A stretch of DNA of 64,000 nucleotides, from contig CACWFV010000003.1 in NCBI GenBank assembly GCA_902760315.1, forward strand, positions 42,583-106,582, read 5' to 3'. Shown here piece after piece: positions 17,287 through 25,573 of this stretch (position 1 is its first letter; every line of letters starts with the position of its first letter). The notes under the pieces are model-generated. The model saw only the letters and a program-made list of their open reading frames with translations, was not told where the DNA came from and made no database searches. The DNA comes from an uncultured Bacteroidales bacterium. GTDB taxonomy: Bacteria > Bacteroidota > Bacteroidia > Bacteroidales > Bacteroidaceae. Both the position numbers and the translations under genes were made by a program.

Positions 17287-20200
17287 ATGAAGATACTGAG
17301 AAAGCTGCTGCTGATATTGATGCTGGCACTGCCCATAGCTGCCGCCGGCATTTACCTGTTCAAGACGCTCGACGCACACAACGGGCTGACCATCAGCCAG
17401 ATTAACTGCATACTCAAAGACTCCAGAGGCTACATCTGGCTGGGCACGCCAGCCGGTCTTTACCGCTACGACGGCTACACGTTCCACAACTTCCAGTGCA
17501 ACTCGCAGGACGGTTCCTCGCTGCCCGACAGCTACATCATCAGCATCCAGGAAACCCTGGAGGGAACGCTCTGGATCAAGACTGCGGCAGGCTTCTGCGT
17601 CTACCACCCCCAAGGCGAGAACTTTGAGCGCGACATGAAGCAAGTCTACAGTCGCATGGGCATAGAGGGCAGCCCCAACGTAGTGTATATTGACAGCCAC
17701 AAGAACTTCTGGGCAGCCATTCCCAACAAGGGTGTGGTGGCCTACAACATGCAGCAGCAGCTGCTCTACGAGTTTGGCTATACCGACGACAACCACGGCG
17801 TGCCTCAGGGCGTCATCACCGCCATCAGCGAGTGCCGCGACGGTGCCCTCATCGTCTATGAGGACGGCCGCATCGTCTGTTGCGACGTCATGCACCAGCA
17901 ACATACCGTCTGGCAGACCGACTTCATTGCCAAGCAGCACCTGCGCAAGTCGGCCACGCTCAATGCCTTTGCCGACCAGAAGGACAACATCTGGCTCTAC
18001 GGACAGGGCACACTCATGCTCTATAACAAGAGCACCAACACCTGGAACACCACCATCGGCGACCAGCTCGGCATGACGGGCAGCAACACCGACCACAGCG
18101 TCAACGGCATTGCCGGCGACCGCAAGGGCAACATCTGGATAGGTACCGACCGTGTGGGACTCATACGTGCCAACGTCAACACGCTGGAGATGGAACCCGT
18201 CACTCCGCGAGGCGACAACACCTCCACACTGCAGCACGACGTCGTCAGCATCAAGAGTGTCTATATCGACGACACCGACCTGCTGTGGGTGGGCACCGAG
18301 AAGTCGGGACTGGCTTACTACGGCGACAACATCTACAAGTTCCAGTCACTGCTGAACGGCGACATCACTGCCCTGGCTGAAGACAAGGACGGCAAGATAT
18401 GGTATGGTACCGGCGACAAGGGCATCATCGGCTACGAAGGCCCATTGGCCAGCCAGAAAGTCACCTGTCTGACCACCACCCCCGACGGCAGCCTCTGGGT
18501 AGGTTCCAAACAGAACGGACTGACGCGCATCAAGGACGGCGTCAGCACCTTCTACTCTGCGGCCCGCGACAGCATGAAGACGCTCATCAACGACCAGATC
18601 AACGACCTCAGCAGCGATAAGAGCGGCAACCTCTGGATAGCCACCAACGGCGGACTGCAAGTCTACAATCCGCGCATGAATACCTTCTCATCTTATACCA
18701 AGGAGAACGGCATGCTCAACACCAACAACATCACGTCGCTCTTCTATGGCACCAACAACAACCTCCTCATAGGTACCGCCGAAGGCCTCGTAGTGCTCAA
18801 CCTGTCCACACGCGAGAAAGTCGTGCTGACGGGTAACGCCTCAAACCTGCAGACCTTCACCAACAACTATATCACCCAGATTTTCGAAGACTCCAGAGGA
18901 CTCTATTGGATAGGTACGCGCGAGGGTGTCAACATCCTCAACGTCGCCAACGACGAACTCAGCATCATCACCGAGAAAGAAGGCCTCTGCAACAACTCCG
19001 TCTGTGGTATTGCCGAAGACAAGAACCACTGCATCTGGATTACCACCAGCAACGGTGTCTGCCGCGTCGTCGTACAGCGCAACCACGAGGACGAGACCTT
19101 TAACTACGGACTCTACAACTACACCATCAGCGACGGTCTGCAGAGCAATGAGTTCAACATGGGCTCCATCCTCACCAAGAAGAACGGCGAGGTACTCCTG
19201 GGCGGACTCTATGGCACCAACTGGGTGCGCCACAACAGCAAAGACGAGCAGGTCTCACTGCCCCGTGTCATGCTGACACAGCTGTTTGTCGGCGAACAGG
19301 AGATACTCACCGGCGTCAACTACGACGGCAACATCATCCTGCCCCAGGCACTCAACGAAAGCAACAAGATAGAGCTCTACAACAGCCAGAGCACCATCAC
19401 CATCAAGTTTGCCGCCGGCAACTACAACCAGGGCGAGCGCCTGCAGTTCATGTACTGGATGGAGGGACTTGACCACGACTGGCGCAATGGCGACGCCCTG
19501 CTCCACGGCGTTAAGTTCAACCGCCTGGGCAGTGGCGACTACCGCCTCCACGTCAAGGCCGTCAGTGCCGACGGTGCCGTCAGCAATCAGGAGCGCATCC
19601 TCGACATCCACGTGGACCGTCCCTGGTGGCTCTCCTGGTGGATGCTCACGCTCTACGTCATCGTACTCATCATCATTGTCATCGTCTGGCGCTACGGCAT
19701 CAGCAAGTACAAGAAGGCCTGGAAGAAGCGCAACACCGTCATCGAGGAACTCAAGCGCCAGCGCGAGGAAATCAAGCTCGCCAGCGACGAACTGCGCCAG
19801 CCTATGGCACGCATGACTTCCATCATCGGCGACATGGCCGTGCGCGAGCAAAGTCTGGAGGGCCGCGAACAGCTCAACTCGCTGCACTTCCAGCTCCTAC
19901 AGGTCATCACGCGCATCTCCGAGATGCAGAGCACGCTGGAGAATCCTGAGAAGAAAGCCGAGTCTACCGCCAAGGACCGCCTGGAGCTCAACGAGCAGGG
20001 CGAGATTGACCTGGCCTCCGAGACCGGCCAGCAGCTGGCACTCGACATCAAGCCTCTGCGCATAGAGGGACTGACCCAGAAGTTCTGCGTAGTCTTCATC
20101 GACACCAACCGCGACTTCCTGCAGTTCATGCGCCTGCACCTGTGCGAAATTTACGATTTCCACGTCTACGACAACATCAAGGACGCACTCCCCGACATAG

Positions 20201-21057
20201 ACACCCTGCAGCCCGACCTCATCGTCTGCAAACAAGACATGGGCGACAGCATCACCGGCAGCGAGCTGTGCAACCAGTTCAAGTCCAGCAACCACAACAA
20301 GTCCAAGTTTGTCTTGATGACCGACAGCGTAATCACCCGTGAGGCCATGGCCGACCAGAACATCACGCTGGCCGCCGACGACTATCTGGCCAAGCCCTTC
20401 AACGTCCAGGAGGCCGTCATGCGCTTCAACAAGGTCATGGGTCTGGCCCCCATCGAGATCAACCAGAACGTCATCGAGGGCAAGGAGACGCGCATGCTCG
20501 AAGGCCAGAACGCCAGCATGACCACCGCCTCCATGAGTTTCGAGGAGTACTCCCACGTAAACCTCTCCGACGCCCACGCCGACGCCCACGCCGACGCCCA
20601 CGCCGAGTCCACTGCCAGTGCCGACGCGGAGGCTGCCGAGACAGCACCTCAGGCCGAGGAGCAGAACCTGCTGGCCAAGTACTACGACGACCAGACCATT
20701 GGCGACTACTCCATGAACAGCCTCATGGACCAGCAGCTCATGCGCAACGTCGAGAAGTTCGTGCTCCAGAACATGAGCCGTGGCCAGATCAGCCTGGAGG
20801 ACATGTCAGCAGCCATGGGCATGGGGCGCGTACCCTTCTTCCACAAGATTCGCGCCATCACCACCAAGACGCCTGCCGAGGTCGTGCGCGAGATACGTCT
20901 GAAGCACGCCTGCACGCTGCTCGTCAACACCAACCTCAACCTCAGCGAGCTGGCCATCAACGTAGGCTTCATGACGGCAGAAAACTTCATCAACATCTTC
21001 AGGGAGAAGTACGGCATGACACCACTGGAGTACCGACTGAAAAACAAGCGCCAGTGA
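17287..21057 (+). CDS. HTCS-like regulator lacking kinase and phospho-acceptor (degenerate hybrid two-component protein)
   Basis: 1256 residues. The order is a signal-anchor helix (about 5-24), a periplasmic beta-propeller of Reg_prop blades (about 27-690; repeated DSRGYIWLGT, KGNIWIGT), a Y_Y_Y domain (about 690-780), a TM helix (about 790), a coiled coil, a receiver (about 935-1060), a low-complexity linker and an AraC-type helix-turn-helix (about 1150-1256, ending GMTPLEYRLK). The HisKA position reads ASDELRQPM, with Asp834 where His is required, and no HATPase follows. The receiver keeps a Lys (DDYLAKPF) and Thr, but its acceptor position is Lys982 (PDLIVCKQD). It therefore cannot phosphorylate in the usual way and probably signals by shape change or oligomerisation. 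The start is chosen at 17287, clear of the kdsD stop. Confidence 0.88.
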   Translation: MKILRKLLLILMLALPIAAAGIYLFKTLDAHNGLTISQINCILKDSRGYIWLGTPAGLYRYDGYTFHNFQCNSQDGSSLPDSYIISIQETLEGTLWIKTAAGFCVYHPQGENFERDMKQVYSRMGIEGSPNVVYIDSHKNFWAAIPNKGVVAYNMQQQLLYEFGYTDDNHGVPQGVITAISECRDGALIVYEDGRIVCCDVMHQQHTVWQTDFIAKQHLRKSATLNAFADQKDNIWLYGQGTLMLYNKSTNTWNTTIGDQLGMTGSNTDHSVNGIAGDRKGNIWIGTDRVGLIRANVNTLEMEPVTPRGDNTSTLQHDVVSIKSVYIDDTDLLWVGTEKSGLAYYGDNIYKFQSLLNGDITALAEDKDGKIWYGTGDKGIIGYEGPLASQKVTCLTTTPDGSLWVGSKQNGLTRIKDGVSTFYSAARDSMKTLINDQINDLSSDKSGNLWIATNGGLQVYNPRMNTFSSYTKENGMLNTNNITSLFYGTNNNLLIGTAEGLVVLNLSTREKVVLTGNASNLQTFTNNYITQIFEDSRGLYWIGTREGVNILNVANDELSIITEKEGLCNNSVCGIAEDKNHCIWITTSNGVCRVVVQRNHEDETFNYGLYNYTISDGLQSNEFNMGSILTKKNGEVLLGGLYGTNWVRHNSKDEQVSLPRVMLTQLFVGEQEILTGVNYDGNIILPQALNESNKIELYNSQSTITIKFAAGNYNQGERLQFMYWMEGLDHDWRNGDALLHGVKFNRLGSGDYRLHVKAVSADGAVSNQERILDIHVDRPWWLSWWMLTLYVIVLIIIVIVWRYGISKYKKAWKKRNTVIEELKRQREEIKLASDELRQPMARMTSIIGDMAVREQSLEGREQLNSLHFQLLQVITRISEMQSTLENPEKKAESTAKDRLELNEQGEIDLASETGQQLALDIKPLRIEGLTQKFCVVFIDTNRDFLQFMRLHLCEIYDFHVYDNIKDALPDIDTLQPDLIVCKQDMGDSITGSELCNQFKSSNHNKSKFVLMTDSVITREAMADQNITLAADDYLAKPFNVQEAVMRFNKVMGLAPIEINQNVIEGKETRMLEGQNASMTTASMSFEEYSHVNLSDAHADAHADAHAESTASADAEAAETAPQAEEQNLLAKYYDDQTIGDYSMNSLMDQQLMRNVEKFVLQNMSRGQISLEDMSAAMGMGRVPFFHKIRAITTKTPAEVVREIRLKHACTLLVNTNLNLSELAINVGFMTAENFINIFREKYGMTPLEYRLKNKRQ
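20569..20604 (+). repeat. 12-bp tandem repeat inside the HTCS-like gene
   Basis: Three exact copies of GACGCCCACGCC encode Asp-Ala-His-Ala repeats in the linker between receiver and DNA-binding domain. Being a multiple of three, copy-number change would alter linker length without breaking the frame. Confidence 0.9.
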
Positions 21058-22319
21058 TGCTGAAGTACCTGCTTACCACCCTGCTCTCCGCCACCGTCAG
21101 CCTGTCCCTTTGGGCAGACCCCAGCGACTCGCTGATCGTGCGCACCCTGCGTGCCCACGATGTGCGTTTCTCCAGCAACAACAGCGTCACGCTGCTGCTC
21201 TCCGGCCAGTCCAAGTTCGACGACATGTTCCTGGCCATCCGCCAGGCACGCAGCAGCATCCACCTGGAGTACTTCAACTTCCGCAACGACTCCATCGCCT
21301 GGCAACTCTTCGGTCTGCTGCGCCAGAAGGCCAAGGAGGGTGTCGAGGTGCGCGCCATGTTCGACGGCTTCGGCAACGACTCCAACAACCAGCCCCTGCG
21401 CAAGCGCCACCTGGAGCCTCTGCGTGCCGACGGCATCCAGATTGTCGAGTACTCGCCCATCCGCTTCCCGTGGGTCAACCACATCTTTGGCCGCGACCAC
21501 CGCAAGATTGTCGTCATCGACGGCCGCGTGGCCTACACCGGCGGCATGAACGTGGCCGACTACTACATCAAGGGCACCGAGCAGGTTGGCGAGTGGCGCG
21601 ACATGCACTGCCGCATCGAGGGCGACGCCGTCAACGAGCTGCAGACTATCTTCCTGCGCATCTGGAACCGCACCACCAAGCAAAACATCGGTGGCGCCAA
21701 ATACTATAATGGTGGCACGCTGACCCGCTTCCACGGTCTCAAGCCAGACACCACCGCCACCCGTGGCCGCAAGCTGGTAGGCATCATCAACCGTGAACCC
21801 GGTCAGACGCCCCGCATCATGCGCACCTTCTACATCAACGCCATCAACCAGGCCAAGGACTCCATCCACATCATCAACCCCTACTTCACGCTCATCCCCA
21901 GCGTCACCCGTGCCCTCACGCGTGCCATCCAGCGTGGTGTCAAGGTCGAGATCATGCTGTCCGCCAAGAGCGACATTCCCCTGACGCCCGACTGCGCCCT
22001 CTACCAGGCCCACAAGCTCATGAAGCGCGGTGCCACGGTGTGGCTCTACAAGCCCGGTTTCCACCATTCCAAGATTATGATGATTGACGGTCGCTACTGC
22101 ACCATAGGCAGCACCAATCTCGACGCCCGCTCGCTGAAGTGCGACTTCGAGGAAAACGCCGTCATCGTCGACCCCAACACCACCGCTGAGCTCGACGCCA
22201 TGTTCCGGCGCGACAAGCAGCAGAGTTTCCTCCTTACTGAAGCCTCGTGGGATGCCTTCCGCACTCGTTGGCAGAAGTTCCGCGGCTGGTTCGCCCACCT
22301 GCTGCAGCCCTTCCTCTAA
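21057..22319 (+). CDS. cls: Phospholipase D-type enzyme, cardiolipin synthase-like
   Basis: 420 residues with a cleavable or anchoring N-terminal hydrophobic segment (LLTTLLSATVSLSLWA). Two HKD catalytic motifs are complete: HRKIVVIDGRVAYTGGMN (about residue 148) and HHSKIMMIDGRYCTIGSTN (about 335), each with the following Gly/Ser-rich stretch. This is the phospholipase D fold used by bacterial cardiolipin synthases, which join two phosphatidylglycerols. The enterobacterial form has two N-terminal TM helices; here there is one, so it may be periplasmic. The start overlaps the preceding stop (TGATG), so it is translationally coupled to the HTCS-like gene. Other PLD reactions remain possible. 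Confidence 0.85.
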   Translation: MLKYLLTTLLSATVSLSLWADPSDSLIVRTLRAHDVRFSSNNSVTLLLSGQSKFDDMFLAIRQARSSIHLEYFNFRNDSIAWQLFGLLRQKAKEGVEVRAMFDGFGNDSNNQPLRKRHLEPLRADGIQIVEYSPIRFPWVNHIFGRDHRKIVVIDGRVAYTGGMNVADYYIKGTEQVGEWRDMHCRIEGDAVNELQTIFLRIWNRTTKQNIGGAKYYNGGTLTRFHGLKPDTTATRGRKLVGIINREPGQTPRIMRTFYINAINQAKDSIHIINPYFTLIPSVTRALTRAIQRGVKVEIMLSAKSDIPLTPDCALYQAHKLMKRGATVWLYKPGFHHSKIMMIDGRYCTIGSTNLDARSLKCDFEENAVIVDPNTTAELDAMFRRDKQQSFLLTEASWDAFRTRWQKFRGWFAHLLQPFL

Positions 22320-22320
22320 G

Positions 22321-22440
22321 ACAGTTGATAATTGAGAATTGAGAATTGACAATTGACAGTTCTCAACTCTCAACGCTCAATTGTCAATTCTCAACTCTCA
22401 ATTGTCAATTGTCAACTCTCAATTGTCAATTGTCAATTGT
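22321..22440. repeat. Intergenic attgtca/ctcaa short repeat array, imperfect palindrome
   Basis: The left half is built from AATTGAGAATTGAC units and the right half from TCAATTGTCAACTC units, which are their complements. The tract could fold as a long imperfect hairpin between the convergent cls and TPR genes. The stop codon of the TPR gene (22433-22435) lies inside it. Confidence 0.8.
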
Positions 22441-24571
22441 CAGTCAACTCCAGCATCATGTTCACCTCCACCGGCGTGATGCCCCGTTTCGTGAGCCACT
22501 CTGCGTCCAGCCAGTCAGCCTCGTTGTCCGTCGCTTCCTGGCCCTTGCGGTATTGGCGCAGCATCTCCGCCGCCCTGTCCACGTCGCCCTTCAGCCACAG
22601 ACAGTAGCCATAGTTTTTCAGGTCCTCTGCCTTTTGCTCTGTTCCTCCCGTCAGCCGCTCATAGATGTCTGCTGCCTGTTCCGTGCGCCCCTGGCACGTC
22701 AGTGCCCAGGCCATCACGCGGCTCACGCCGTCGTCCTCCGGCTGCTCGTAGTTCAGTTTGTATAACAGTTTCAGCGCCTCCTCATAGCGTTCCAACTGCA
22801 CCAGACAGATGGCCACGTACAACTCCGCGTGCGCCTTCTCCGGATGCACCGCCAGCAGCCGTTCAAACCACTGCAGCGCCTCCTCGTAGCGCCCCTGGTC
22901 AAAGGCCTGCCTACCCATGCCCTGCATGGCTCTTTCGTTCTGTGCGTCCAGCTGCAGCGCCTTGGCGTAGTTCTTTGTCCACAGATAGTACTGCACGTCC
23001 CGGTATTCCGCAGCCACCGTCTTCAGCAGCCGCTCGGCAGCCTGCCCCATGTTGTGGCGCCTCAGTTGTCGCACCACCCGCATCTTGCAGCCCTCCATGG
23101 GCGTCTCGCCCAGCAGCTCTGCCGCCAGCAACAGGCAGCCGCCCATCTCGTCAGCTGTCGCGTCAAACGGGTTGTACAGCTCCCCGCGGTGCGGGAACAA
23201 CTTGAAGAATCTGTACAAGTCCATCAAGTACAGCCTGCGCTCCTGCGTGGCCGACGGTTCGGCACCCGGCAGTTCGTCAGCCGCCACCTCGCCCCTCAGC
23301 ACCATGTCGCGCATCTGTTGCGGCAACTGGTGCATCACCTGGTCCAGCGCTATCACAAACGAGTATTTGTCGCTGTTGCAGAACGTGTTGTTGCCAAACA
23401 CCTTGTGCAGCATTTGTCTGTGTTCCTCCTTGCTCAGATACTGGCTGATGTCCGGGTGGCTCATGTAGAACGGCACCACCCAGTTGCTGATGTCATAGAA
23501 GAACGGGTAGCGCTTCATCTGCGAGAATCCCTCGAAGAATATGTCCACGCCCTCCTTCTCCATGTTCATCATGCGGCGCATCGAGGCCTCCACCTTCTCC
23601 ATGCGTTCCTCCTGCAGTTCCGGGTGCAGCACCTCTTCCAGCCGTTCCTCGTCGCTCTCCTTCTCGGCCATTTCCTCGCTCATCATTCTCGACGAGTTTG
23701 CTATCAGGTCTGGCATGATTTCCTTGCGTATGGTGCGGCTGCTGCTGGCTTCCTCCATGCAGTACGTCAGCTGTATCTGCAGTTCCTCCAGCTCCTGGCA
23801 CGTCTCTTCCGACCTTAGCAGTTCCTCCACGATGGCGCGCTGTTCCGGATATACCTGCCGGTAGTCGTCCGACATGGTCAGCGCCCATCCCACCAGTGCC
23901 CGCTGTCTGACCGCCTCGTCCTGCGACGTACGATACACGTAGGTCAGCGTCCTGAACTTCGCCATGTCAAACTGGTTCATCGCTGCCAGCGTCACTGCCG
24001 CCGTCAGCAGCTGCTGGTCCATGCTGTCCATCGTCGGCGACGTCAGCATCTGTGCAAACTCCCTGCCCACGGTGTCCGTCCATTGCCTCGACGTCAGCAC
24101 GTATTCGAACAACTCGTTCATGCGTCGCTGGTGGTCCTTGTAGAGTGCGCTGCTCTTCGTGGCGCGCTTGTTCTCCGGTTCCAGCTGCAGCATGGCCACG
24201 CTGCTCACGAAGTCCTCCATCTCCTTTCTGATGGCTGCCAGCGACCAGTCTCTCCCGGCCTGCCGCACCCTGGTGTACAGGCTGTGCTGATAGGGCGACG
24301 CCTTCATGCGCTCATGGTGTGCCACGTTAGCCCACAACACGTACATGCGCTGCAGCAGCCGCCCATACATCTCCTCGCGCTGCGGGTCCTGGGCTCCCCG
24401 CCGCCAGTAGTTCTCCATCAGCGCGTAGTCCTCGCGCAGCTCGGCCAGTTTGCCGGCCGTCTGTGCTTCGGGCCATGCTGCCAGGTAGTTCTCCATCCTG
24501 CTGATGGCCTTGCCGTAGTTGCCTGCGCGCAGTGCTTGGCCCACCATGTCCAGTGCCTCATTGGTTGCCAT
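22433..24571 (-). CDS. TPR-containing protein
   Basis: 712 residues, cytosolic by appearance. TPR-like helical pairs appear at the N-terminus (GNYGKAISRMENYLAAWP) and clearly in the last 200 residues (GRQAFDQGRYEEALQWFERLLAVHPEKA, LVQLERYEEALKLLYKL). A highly charged helical stretch rich in Glu, Met and Arg lies near 320-380. The frame is open to 24655, but the ATG at 24571 is preceded by the strong ribosome site AGGAAAGGAGG and gives a 14-bp overlap with the upstream binding-protein gene. The two are probably translated together. Long TPR proteins of this kind occur in Bacteroidales without known function. Confidence 0.75.
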   Translation of the reverse strand: MATNEALDMVGQALRAGNYGKAISRMENYLAAWPEAQTAGKLAELREDYALMENYWRRGAQDPQREEMYGRLLQRMYVLWANVAHHERMKASPYQHSLYTRVRQAGRDWSLAAIRKEMEDFVSSVAMLQLEPENKRATKSSALYKDHQRRMNELFEYVLTSRQWTDTVGREFAQMLTSPTMDSMDQQLLTAAVTLAAMNQFDMAKFRTLTYVYRTSQDEAVRQRALVGWALTMSDDYRQVYPEQRAIVEELLRSEETCQELEELQIQLTYCMEEASSSRTIRKEIMPDLIANSSRMMSEEMAEKESDEERLEEVLHPELQEERMEKVEASMRRMMNMEKEGVDIFFEGFSQMKRYPFFYDISNWVVPFYMSHPDISQYLSKEEHRQMLHKVFGNNTFCNSDKYSFVIALDQVMHQLPQQMRDMVLRGEVAADELPGAEPSATQERRLYLMDLYRFFKLFPHRGELYNPFDATADEMGGCLLLAAELLGETPMEGCKMRVVRQLRRHNMGQAAERLLKTVAAEYRDVQYYLWTKNYAKALQLDAQNERAMQGMGRQAFDQGRYEEALQWFERLLAVHPEKAHAELYVAICLVQLERYEEALKLLYKLNYEQPEDDGVSRVMAWALTCQGRTEQAADIYERLTGGTEQKAEDLKNYGYCLWLKGDVDRAAEMLRQYRKGQEATDNEADWLDAEWLTKRGITPVEVNMMLELTDN

Positions 24572-25508
24572 TCGTTCCTCCTTTCCTGTCCAGTTGGTCC
24601 AGCCACTGGCGGGCGCGCTCCACGTCCTGCTGGCGCGGCTGGGTGCAGTGCTCATAACGTGTGTCGCCCGGCAGCGAGTCCACCAGCGCCGGCTTCATCT
24701 TGTAGCGCTCGGTCAATATTTTCCTGAAGTGTGCCACGCCATATTTATTGATTGTGTCGCACGCCCTGTCGTATGCCTTCACCAGCAGCTGTAGTTGCTG
24801 CTGGCGCTCGCGGCGTGCCATTTCCTTGTCCCTGAAAGCCATCACGCCCAGCCTCACGTCCAGCGTCCTCGTGTCTGCCAGCACGCCGTGCTTCATCACG
24901 CGGGCCTCGGTAGCCAGCGGTTCCGGCATCCACAGCGCGTCCATCTCGTTGTTCTGCAACATCTGCATGCGCACGCCCAGGTCGTTTATCTGTACTTTGA
25001 AGACGCGCTCTGGCTTCACTCCTGCCGAGTCTCTCACCAGGTCTGTCAGCAGGTCCGTGGCCGAGTGGCGCGTCATGGCCACCATCTTGTCCACCAGCTG
25101 CTTCGTCTGGCGCAGTCGGGCGTTGCGGTTTGCCACCAGCTGCCAGCCGGCGTTGGTGGCCGCCACGTAGCGCAACTTGACACCCTGGCGTTCCATGCGC
25201 CCGGCCCTCACCAGGTCCGTCACCACGCCCTCCACTCTGCCCCGCTCCACGGCCGTGTCGCAGTCCATCTGGGCGTGATACATCTTCAGCCTGACGCCTC
25301 CGTGCACGGTGTCCAGCAGTGCCAGTTCTTGGGCCACAAACAGTGGCAGACAATCCAGCGTAGGCATCACCGCCACCTTCAGTGCTGCCGAGTCCCGGCG
25401 CTGGGCCTCGCGGCGCTGTTGACGGCTGATGCGCTTCGTCTCTTCATACGTCTGTCCGCAGGCTGCCAGCAGCAGCACAGCGGCTATCATCGTTGTCAGT
25501 TTCTTCAT
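24558..25508 (-). CDS. Orphan periplasmic binding lipoprotein (SsuA/NMT1-like)
   Basis: 316 residues. Lipoprotein signal MKKLTTMIAAVLLLAAC with Cys17. The mature part has the pattern of type-2 substrate-binding proteins of the nitrate/sulfonate/thiamine-precursor class: LKVAVMPTLDCLPLFVAQE, a middle segment VVTDLVRAGRM, and NEMDALWMPEPLATEA. These bind small ligands for ABC importers, but no permease or ATPase gene is nearby. Instead a TPR gene overlaps its 3' end. The frame is open to 25571, but the ATG at 25508 gives a standard signal peptide and lies 8 nt after a -7 box, so the mRNA may be almost leaderless. Confidence 0.75.
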   Translation of the reverse strand: MKKLTTMIAAVLLLAACGQTYEETKRISRQQRREAQRRDSAALKVAVMPTLDCLPLFVAQELALLDTVHGGVRLKMYHAQMDCDTAVERGRVEGVVTDLVRAGRMERQGVKLRYVAATNAGWQLVANRNARLRQTKQLVDKMVAMTRHSATDLLTDLVRDSAGVKPERVFKVQINDLGVRMQMLQNNEMDALWMPEPLATEARVMKHGVLADTRTLDVRLGVMAFRDKEMARRERQQQLQLLVKAYDRACDTINKYGVAHFRKILTERYKMKPALVDSLPGDTRYEHCTQPRQQDVERARQWLDQLDRKGGTNGNQ

Positions 25509-25516
25509 CGTGCGTG

Positions 25517-25547
25517 CAAAAGTACTAAAATATTTGCACTTCTCCAA
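25517..25547 (-). promoter_or_regulatory. Promoter of the binding-lipoprotein/TPR operon
   Basis: On the minus strand TTG at 25547-25545, a 20-bp spacer, TACTTTTG at 25524-25517. It overlaps the radA promoter on the other strand, so the two divergent units share about 50 bp. Confidence 0.6.
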
Positions 25548-25564
25548 GATTTTTCGTACTTTTG
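25533..25564 (+). promoter_or_regulatory. Promoter of radA
   Basis: TTTG at 25533-25536, a 20-bp spacer, TACTTTTG at 25557-25564. The radA ATG at 25574 follows after 9 nt, implying a very short leader. Confidence 0.75.
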
Positions 25565-25573
25565 CCGACAATT

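Noticed and set aside
17140-18237. Minus-strand open frame of 365 codons opposite kdsD and the HTCS-like gene
   Set aside because: Overlaps two well-supported genes on the other strand; no recognisable domain.
20706-22373. Minus-strand open frame of 555 codons opposite the HTCS-like and cls genes
   Set aside because: It is the mirror of strongly supported genes with recognisable domains; its composition (Val, Gly, Asp, Glu, Leu runs without domains) is typical of antisense frames in high-GC coding DNA.
22829-23818. Plus-strand open frame of 329 codons opposite the TPR gene
   Set aside because: His/Leu/Gln-rich with no motif; a shadow of the TPR gene, which has a ribosome site and repeats.
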